From Calonectria ilicicola (taxonomy: Eukaryota > Ascomycota > Sordariomycetes > Hypocreales > Nectriaceae), in contig CP085828.1 of assembly GCA_020809705.1 (NCBI GenBank), forward strand, positions 3,410,001 through 3,474,000: a DNA stretch of 64,000 bases, given 5' to 3'. The position numbers and the translations under genes are program-made. The notes beneath the pieces were generated by a model. That model was not told the DNA's origin, did not search any database, and saw nothing but the letters and a program-made list of their open reading frames with translations. Positions within the stretch are counted from its first letter, which is position 1. Every line of letters starts with the position of its first letter. This document shows, one piece after another, positions 57,045 through 64,000 of the stretch.

Positions 57045-59102
57045 TCACAGCCTCTCCAGCAAGTCTGATACAAACTTGGGCAGCGCCTCAATACCAACGT
57101 TCTCCTTGACAGAAAGCCTTCTGCACTGGACCTCACAAGTCCCGTTTTCCTTCCAAGATTTCCCCATGATCACAACGACAGGATAGCCAATCAAATCTGC
57201 ATCCTTCATTTTCCATCCAAACGACTGCTTACGATCGTCTAGAACGACATCGAACCCATAATCAGAGCCATGTTGACCAGCGAGAGCATCATAAATATTT
57301 AGAGATTCTTGCTCAAGCCCAGAAGTAGCAATTATGGCAACTTCAAAAGGAGCAATAGCCCGCGGCCAATTAAGCCCTTTATCGTCGGCCAAGACCTCAG
57401 CCACGGCACCAAAGATGCGGGAAACACCCACACCATGGCATCCCATTTGAACTGGGCTTCGGCTTCCTGGTACCAGTTCCTCACTTGTAGTCTCTGGCAA
57501 TCCCGTCTGGGGAATTGTCACACACGCGTCAAGAGGGACAGAATATCTGGTTCCCAGATGGAACGTATGGCCCACCTCCAATGCTCGATGGAATTTGAGA
57601 GTACCTTCCTCGCATTTGGGACACCCGTCGCCATCTGCGATACGAACAAGGTTCAGTTCGGTGTCCGCCTCTGTGCGATTAACAAAAGAATGATCCACTT
57701 CTTTATTGTCCATGCCCGACGGCAGCAGAGGTAGTTGCTGTTTCAGTGCTTCGAAAGCGGGTGTTACCCGAATGTCGATGATGTTGATAACCTTAGTTTT
57801 TCCGCTCTTAAGAGCTTCCTCCCAAAATGGCATTGGGTTGTCAATCGCAGTGTCCAAGTCCGGAATGGCAGACTTGAGAGCATGAAGGTTGATCTCATGG
57901 CCTTCGGATCGAGGAAACCAGGCATTGATGAGGGTCTTTCTATCTTTGGAAACCCCGCGCCATACACTGACCTCGGATTTTTCAGTGATTGCTTCCTTAG
58001 GTTGATCTGGGAGTCTTGCGGTCGCAACTTCATCATTCGCAGAATATCCACAGCTATCACACTTCACGACCATGTCTTCGCCCACAGCACTGGGCATGTG
58101 ATATTCATGACTTAGGTCACCGCCCATATCTCCTGAGCTGGCTTCTGCCACAATAAATGGCAACTTCAGTTCGGAGAAAAAGGCCTGGTAGGCTGCAGAT
58201 ACCTCTATGTAAGTATTAGTTGCAGCGCTGACTGTCAGATCAAAAGTGTAAAGATCCTTCATGAGAAATTCTCGAGAACGTAACAAGCCATGGCGAGGGC
58301 GACGTTCGTCTCTATATTTTCGTGCTAGTGTAAATTGTTAGCAGGATGGAAAATCAACTGAGAAGCCGTTCATCTAACTCGTCTGATATAGCCTAATTGG
58401 CAGGTCTTTGTATGATTTGAGTGTGCTGGCAACAAGGGTGGTGATTTCTTCTTCATGAGTAGGAGATAAGATAAGAGGTACTTCTTTGCGATCCGTGAGT
58501 CGAAAGAGCTGAAAGGAAATATCAGTAATAGCCACTTTAATGATGGATTAAGCCGTACTTCAGGTGCAACAAGATCTAGACGGCCACTTCTTCTCCAAAG
58601 TTCCTCGGATGAAATAGTAGAAAGTGAAAGTTTAGATGCTCCTTCAGAGCTCTATCAGCCCACGTCTGAAGAGTCGACTAGAGTTACATACCGATTGAGG
58701 CCATATGCTTATCAACGAGTTTCTCGATCTTATCTTGCACCCTAAGGCCTAAAGGAAGCAGTTGAAAAATCCCCGAGTGACCCTATCTTATGGTTGATAT
58801 ATTTTCATGGAGCACAGCGGAGGTTGTTACCTACTTGGCGCAAAAACCCGGCTCGGACGAGCTTTCCATGGCCAACTAAAAGTACACAATTAGCCTAGAT
58901 AAACTTGTTTTAAATATTATGTATTCTTGCATTCATCTTCATTAGCGGTAATTCCGCCAGTTGGTACCCAAATTGTTGACAAAGTTGAGCGAGGGAGACC
59001 AGAGCGAGCAATGCTTGAGCCGGAGAGAGTTCGGAATTGAATAGCGAAATGGCTATTTCGCGACACAGCGCCTCCGAAGCGATTGAGCCTTGAAGAAAAC
59101 AT
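57045..59102 (-). CDS. AIM10: Mitochondrial prolyl-tRNA synthetase (bacterial type, Aim10), 598 aa
   Basis: Charges mitochondrial tRNA-Pro. Minus-strand exons: 59102-58931, 58875-58835, 58782-58692, 58641-58559, 58508-58379, 58324-57045; five introns of 50-55 bp. The N-terminus MFSSRLNRFGGAVSRN is Arg-rich without acids, a mitochondrial leader. Class II features: RLSTIWVPTGG-type entry, HGKLVRAGFLRQGHSGIFQ, STISSEELWRRSGRL, then motif 2 RHGLLRSREFLMKDLYTF, CxxC pairs (VKCDSCGYSAN and GCPKCEEGTLKF) as in bacterial ProRS, motif 3 region QMGCHGVGVSRIFGAVAE, and a C-terminal anticodon-binding domain (FEVAIIATSG ... YPVVVIMGK). The first intron appears to be GC-AG (see findings). Divergent from mak21 (309 bp). 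Confidence 0.92.
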
Positions 59103-59411
59103 TCAGTCTTAATTAAAAGGTAATTGACGTTGAATTCATGCCCCGGTATTTCACGGTGTCGCTTGCCGCAAGATCGGGCAATCGTCAGTGTCAATATTTG
59201 ACTAGATGAGTACATGGTCAGGTCCTTGGGTTCGGTGGAGCTCCCGAAGTCAGCCGCGGTGCGCACTAGCGTAAGATAAACGCGACAAACGCGATAGCAG
59301 TGGGGCTTATCAGCTTATCTGGAAAATTGCACCGCCAAAAAAAAAAGTTCTTGGACGCTTCTCGCCGAGAGTTCAATCGAGATTTTCTCATCGATTCACG
59401 AATTCGTCAAG

Positions 59412-62400
59412 ATGGCCAAGCCTACGAAAAAGGGCAAAGGTCCCAAGCGTTCCAACGATAGACGGAGCTTCGATGACGGCGCCCTGAACCAGCTCACAGC
59501 GAAAATTGATCAGAACTTAAGTTCCAAGCGCAAGCAGCCGCCAACCAAGGACGCCAGTGACCAGCACCAGAAGCGGCAACGCAATTCCCAAGGGGCGGCA
59601 ACAGACAAATCGAATACCAAGATCGATAACGATGCCCTCCTCGAAGAAATCAGAGCTTTGGGTGGCGATGAGAGCGACCTAGATCTCATCAAGGACATCG
59701 ACTCCGAAGATGAAAGCTATGCTCAGGGTTCCAAAGCCACCATTGACAAGGGATTGAAGGACGAGCTTGCCCAACTCTCTAAGCAGCTTGGGTTTGACAC
59801 TGTTGAAATAGACGAAGCCAGTGATCAGGATGAGGATGGTGAAGAAGAGGCCGAAGACGATGAAGAAGAGGAGGAGGAAGAAGAGGAGGAAGAAGAGGAA
59901 GAAGAGGAGGAAGAAGAGGAGGAGGAGGAGGAGGGGGAGAAGGAAGCACCCAAAAGCAAAGATCCAATCGCCCCTAAAGTCAAGGGTTTGGTAAGTCGAT
60001 TCGGCTTGTTTGAGATGTTTCTGACGGCTAACGCAGTGACGTAGGCCTTTGAGCCAAGAGCGGACTGGCATGCCGCTGAGCTGTCAAAGCTACCTTCACC
60101 ATCCAGTGACGGTCCCAATTCGTTCAAGTGGTCGGTCGAAGCCCTAAAGGACCATGCGAAGGAGCTGATGGAGCAAGATGCGACCAAGTACCGGACGAGT
60201 ATCTTTGCCTCCTCGTCCCACAAGTTCTTGTCAACCATCATGTCTTCTGGTACTCTTACCGATAAAATTTCCGCCTTAACGCTCGCTATTCAAGAATCTC
60301 CCGTTCACAATATTCGAGCTTTTGATGCTCTTATGGGTCTTGCTTCCAAGAAAAGTCGAGGTCAGGCACTCGGTGCTATTGGTGCCCTAGTTGATCTGCT
60401 AGGTCCAGGCACCTTGCTTCCATCTGATCGCCGCCTCCGCACCTTTCACACCCAGCCCGGTCTCGTCGGTACCCTACAGATGAGCCCCAACACTACATGG
60501 GCCGCCGGCAAACCCTTACCAGGAAAGATTACAGCTGCTCACTTGATCGCCTGGGTTTATGAGGATTGGCTCAAAGAGACTTACTTCCGTATCATCCAGT
60601 TGCTTGAGAATTGGTGTTCCGACGAGATCGAATACTCCCGTACGCGAGCTCTTGATTTCGTCTATGGGCTGCTCAAAGAAAAGCCTGAACAGGAGTCGAA
60701 TTTGCTGCGCCTCTTGGTTCACAAACTTGGGGATCGGGACCGCAAGATTTCTTCTCGTGCATCGTATCTCTTGCTTCAACTCCAAAACTCACATCCCGGA
60801 ATGAAGCCAATTATCATCCGCATGATTGAGCAAGAGATTTTGCTCCATCCCTCTCAAGATCATCGCTCGAAATACTCCGCTATTAATACCCTCAATCAGA
60901 CCATCCTTAGCAACAAGGAGCCATCAGTTGCCGAGTCCTTGATGCGAATCTACTTCGACCTATTCACTATTATCCTCAAAACTGGAAAGCTAGGAATTTC
61001 AACGACATTAGATTCAACAGATCCCGAGGAAAAGAAGGATACCAGCAAAAGGTCAAGACGTCCTCGCGGTGGCAAAAAGCCGCCTTCCGCTCCTTCGGAG
61101 CCTGAGACCGAGGCGGCAGACAAGCTTGTCTCGGCCATCTTGACTGGTGTTAACCGAGCAGCGCCATTCATGGTTGGTAATGAAGACGTGTACGTATTTC
61201 CTTCACCTATGCACCGCTGCTAGTAGTTGGCAAACTAACTTATTATCAGGATGGAAGCTCATCTTAATACCCTGTTCAAGATTGCTCACTCAGCCAACTT
61301 CAACACCGGTATTCAAGCCCTCCTTCTAATTCAGCAAATTTCTTCGTCCAAGAACCTCGCAAACGATCGGTTCTACAGAACTCTATATGAGTCTCTATTG
61401 GACCCTCGTCTGGTGACTTCGTCTAAGCAGGCTCTCTACCTCAATCTACTTCTCCGCGCACTCAAGAATGATGTTGATACCCGCCGAGTGAAGGCCTTTG
61501 CAAAGCGTATGCTTCAAATCTCAGGTCTTCACCAACCTCCGTTTGTTTGTGGACTACTTTATGTTGTCTCGCATCTGCGTGAGACATTCCCCGATCTTGT
61601 AACGTTGGTTGAAGAGCCTGAGGAGTCAATCTTTGATGATGATACCGAGGGAGACCGCCCCATCTACGACGGACGAAAGAGAGATCCTGAACACAGCAAT
61701 GCCAGTCAGAGCTGTTTGTGGGAGGTGGTAAGTAAAACGACTGAAATTTAGCTACACCTAAAACTGACGAAACCCCAGATTCCCCTGCAAGGACACTATC
61801 ATCCTTCGGTCAACGTCTTTGCATCCAATCTTATTACGCACAAGGAAAAGGCACAGAAGCCCGATCTGGACAGCCATTCCCTTATTCGGTTCTTGGACAA
61901 ATTTGTCTACAGAAACCCCAAGGCAGCCGATGCTTCCAAGGGTGTGTCCATCATGCAACCCCTTCGTGCGAGCAAGGATCTTGGCGACATCTGGCTTGGA
62001 AGCAAAGGACCTGGAGCTTCTACCCCTACAGTCAATTCTGCCGCATTTTGGAAGAAGAAGGCAGAAGATGTGGCTGCCGAGGATGTCTTCTTCCACGAAT
62101 ACTTCCAACAAGTCGACAAGGATGGTAAGGAAACAAAGAAGAAAACACCAGCTGGTGATGAAGAGCAGGAAGATGAACAAGAGGGCGAGATCTGGAAGGC
62201 TCTTGTTGCAGCTCAACCCGATGTTGATCCTGATGCGGACGGTTCTGATCTTGGTTTCGATGATCTTGACGAGGATGATATGGCTTCAGATGGGTCAGAA
62301 CCTGACCTGGATCTAGAGAGCGATCTCGACGACGATGATATGAGCGTGGATATTGAAGGCTCGGATGACGGCGAGGGTGGCGCAGTCCTTGCTGAGGATG

Positions 62401-62537
62401 AGGAAGGATTTGAGGTCAAGGATGCCGACAGTAGCAAGAGCAAGCCCAAGTCAAGGCGCAAGCAACTCAAGGAGCTCCCCATGTTTGCATCTGTCGACGA
62501 CTACGCCGAGCTCCTGGCTGGAGAGGAGGACATGTAA
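59412..62537 (+). CDS. mak21: Ribosome biogenesis factor Mak21/Noc1 (CEBPZ family), 986 aa
   Basis: Nucleolar protein that, with Noc2, carries early 60S pre-ribosomes from nucleolus to nucleoplasm. Exons 59412-59990, 60045-61189, 61250-61727 and 61779-62537; introns of 54, 60 and 51 bp. The N-terminus is Lys-rich (MAKPTKKGKGPKRSNDRRS), followed by an acidic section with about 25 consecutive Glu (about 150-177). The conserved core has ARM/HEAT-like helices (KWSVEALKDHAKELMEQDAT, DWLKETYFRIIQLLENW) and the CBF domain (FYRTLYESLLDPRL, KQALYLNLLLRALKNDVD, PFVCGLLYVVSHLRE, CLWEVIPLQGHYHPSV). The C-terminus is acidic, ending MFASVDDYAELLAGEEDM. Length is close to the yeast protein. Convergent with the next gene, 124 bp apart. 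Confidence 0.95.
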
Positions 62538-62661
62538 AAAGCAGGCACATAATTCTATTCAATTGCATGGTTCGGACATAGGCAGGTCACTAAAAAGTAT
62601 ATGTGTACGTTGATGCAAACAAAAGACCTAGAGTTGTCTTTTTTGTATTTCTTTCCCCATA

Positions 62662-63100
62662 CTACGTGTTGAACCACTCAAGCTCATCGTCCTTTCTAAA
62701 TATGGCGCGGTACTTCTTGTCGCCATCCGGATACTCCTTCTCCTCTGTGTGAATACTATGCAACTCAGAGGGATCGTCGCTCCCGGTGGTGAAGACGCGG
62801 ACGTGGATGTAAGCCGGGCCATCGTCTGGCAGGGCTGGAATACGAATCTTGGCAAAAAGGTGGATTCCATATGCCGACTGGCCAACACGAATGGCCTCGA
62901 TGTTTTCGACGCCAAAGCCGGCCAATTCGTGATCGTTGATGCCTTCCTGCATTGACCATGATGGTTAGCGAAACGTTGCGGGGGGAGGGGGCAATAGCAC
63001 ATACCACGGCAGCAAAATACTCAGGTTCGTGCTCTGCGTCCAGCATTAGCTTTGGCGACTGTGATGATGGGTAGAAGATATTTAATACTGTTGTATTCAT
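62662..63100 (-). CDS. Small uncharacterised protein, 126 aa, 2 exons
   Basis: Minus-strand exons 63100-63005 and 62946-62662; a 58-bp intron (GTATGT...CGCTAACC...CAG). Starts MNTTVLNIFYPSSQSPKLML and ends DDELEWFNT. It has a compact alternating strand/helix pattern (EYFAAVVEGINDHELAGFGV, then IEAIRVGQSAYGIHLFAKIR, then PAYIHVRVFTTGS), with no signal peptide or membrane span. Restoration of frame across a good intron and ordered composition support a real gene. I do not recognise the family and cannot exclude further upstream exons. Confidence 0.7.
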
Positions 63101-64000
63101 GGCGAAGATGAACAAGTTTCTTCTTCAGCTCAGGGAGAACCTCAGAAAAGGCCTTGATGGATTCCTCCTTGGGAGGGTGGGGGGGGCCCAGGTCGCAAGT
63201 CTCAGCAGTAGCCTGGGCGCAATATTGTCAGCAGGTTCCCTCGGTAGCGTCAAAAGCGATGATAGTACCATTTTGTTTCTTTGGATGATGAACAATGGTG
63301 AATAGTTGTGATGTCAACAATGGGTGCATTTGAAGCTCTATTTAAACTCGGAGCAAGGTTGGCGTGTCGCAAATAGAACTATGATGTAAAGCCCCCGTCA
63401 TGAGTGAGGGAATGCACAGGTGGAACGTCGCTGGTTGGCTGGTTTCCGTGGCTCCATGAGAGGTCATGTTACAAGGGGAAACGTGGTTTATGCAAACGCG
63501 TCCTGGCAACGGTCACAAAATGGAGGAACTGCCTATGCGAAACTATAACAGCTAGGCAGCGGAACATGTTCTGTTAGATTATCAACCCATGCATCGCTGA
63601 ACCAAACATCACGTTGCATCGAACTCGTCATGCTGTCGTAAAGGTCGCCGGTCTGGGCCGTGTCAACCTAAGTTTGTAGATGTATCATCTCCTGAGAATA
63701 GACGTACAAACCATCAAATGACCTACAACCTGAAACCATGCAACGATTCACATACTTTCAAGTCCATGGCGAAATGAGCTAAGCATGGTGTCCCTTCTGC
63801 AAACACGTATGCAAAGGTTTCTTGAATGACGCATTCTACATTTCACATGTGAGAGGTGGGATTGGGTTGCTTGTATGCCTTGGGCCATTTGGATTTAATT
63901 TGTGAGGACAGTCTATGCAATGACCTCTTTCTTCCATTTTCATCATTGAAAGTGTCTGGGTATCTAACCAAGGCATTATGCCGTGGAACTCAGACTGAGC
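63101..64000. other. Upstream region of the small gene, no further gene supported
   Basis: Includes a TTTAAATA-like box on the minus strand near 63337-63345, about 240 bp upstream of the 63100 start codon. The remaining sequence to the window edge has no convincing ORF or RNA gene. Confidence 0.5.

Noticed and set aside
58910..59266. 118-aa minus-strand ORF as the N-terminus of prolyl-tRNA synthetase
   Set aside because: Its frame does not connect to the synthetase exons; the MFSSRL frame from 59102 does and has a mitochondrial leader.

Overview
The window comes from the nuclear genome of a filamentous ascomycete (Pezizomycotina, probably Sordariomycetes). The evidence is the many short introns (about 47-98 bp) with CTAAC/CTGAC-like branch sites, the fungal alternative oxidase and Crz1, and a 10-kb AT-rich block with the C-to-T/G-to-A signature of repeat-induced point mutation (RIP). 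No tRNA, rRNA, CRISPR array or bacterial-type operon was seen.

Layout. (1) 1-10480 is an AT-rich, RIP-mutated repeat block. It holds one complete Ty3/Gypsy-type LTR retrotransposon (3302-9990, 151-bp LTRs, target duplication GAAAG) and the 5' part of a second copy in opposite orientation (1-2663). The two stand head to head around a 638-bp spacer that carries a GC-rich, unmutated 185-bp insert. (2) 10480-33600 is gene-poor: a Cys-rich orphan, the mitochondrial alternative oxidase, a small zinc-knuckle-like protein, the calcineurin-responsive factor Crz1 behind a long pyrimidine-rich leader, and a DUF7053-like protein, separated by gaps of several kb. (3) 33626-43306 is one uninterrupted 3226-codon ORF. 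It encodes a giant low-complexity protein with W/G-lysine motifs at the N-terminus, eighteen copies of a K-G-K-L-x-[KR]-K-D-T-[DE]-R helical repeat joined by Ala/Glu linkers, and an Arg-rich C-terminus. I do not recognise it, and it is the best candidate here for something undescribed. (4) 44831-63100 is a dense housekeeping block of nine genes in alternating convergent and divergent pairs about 90-870 bp apart: SGM1/TMF golgin, NAS6, PRP46, ORC1, an RGG-tailed unknown, prefoldin 5, mitochondrial prolyl-tRNA synthetase (AIM10), MAK21/NOC1 and a small unknown protein.

No pathway unites the window. The dense block is core cell biology: Golgi tethering, proteasome assembly, splicing, replication origins, chaperoning, organellar translation and ribosome assembly. 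The sparse half holds stress and respiration regulators plus lineage-specific proteins beside silenced transposons. All exon structures were worked out by hand from splice signals, reading frame and recalled family sequences; no alignment was run.
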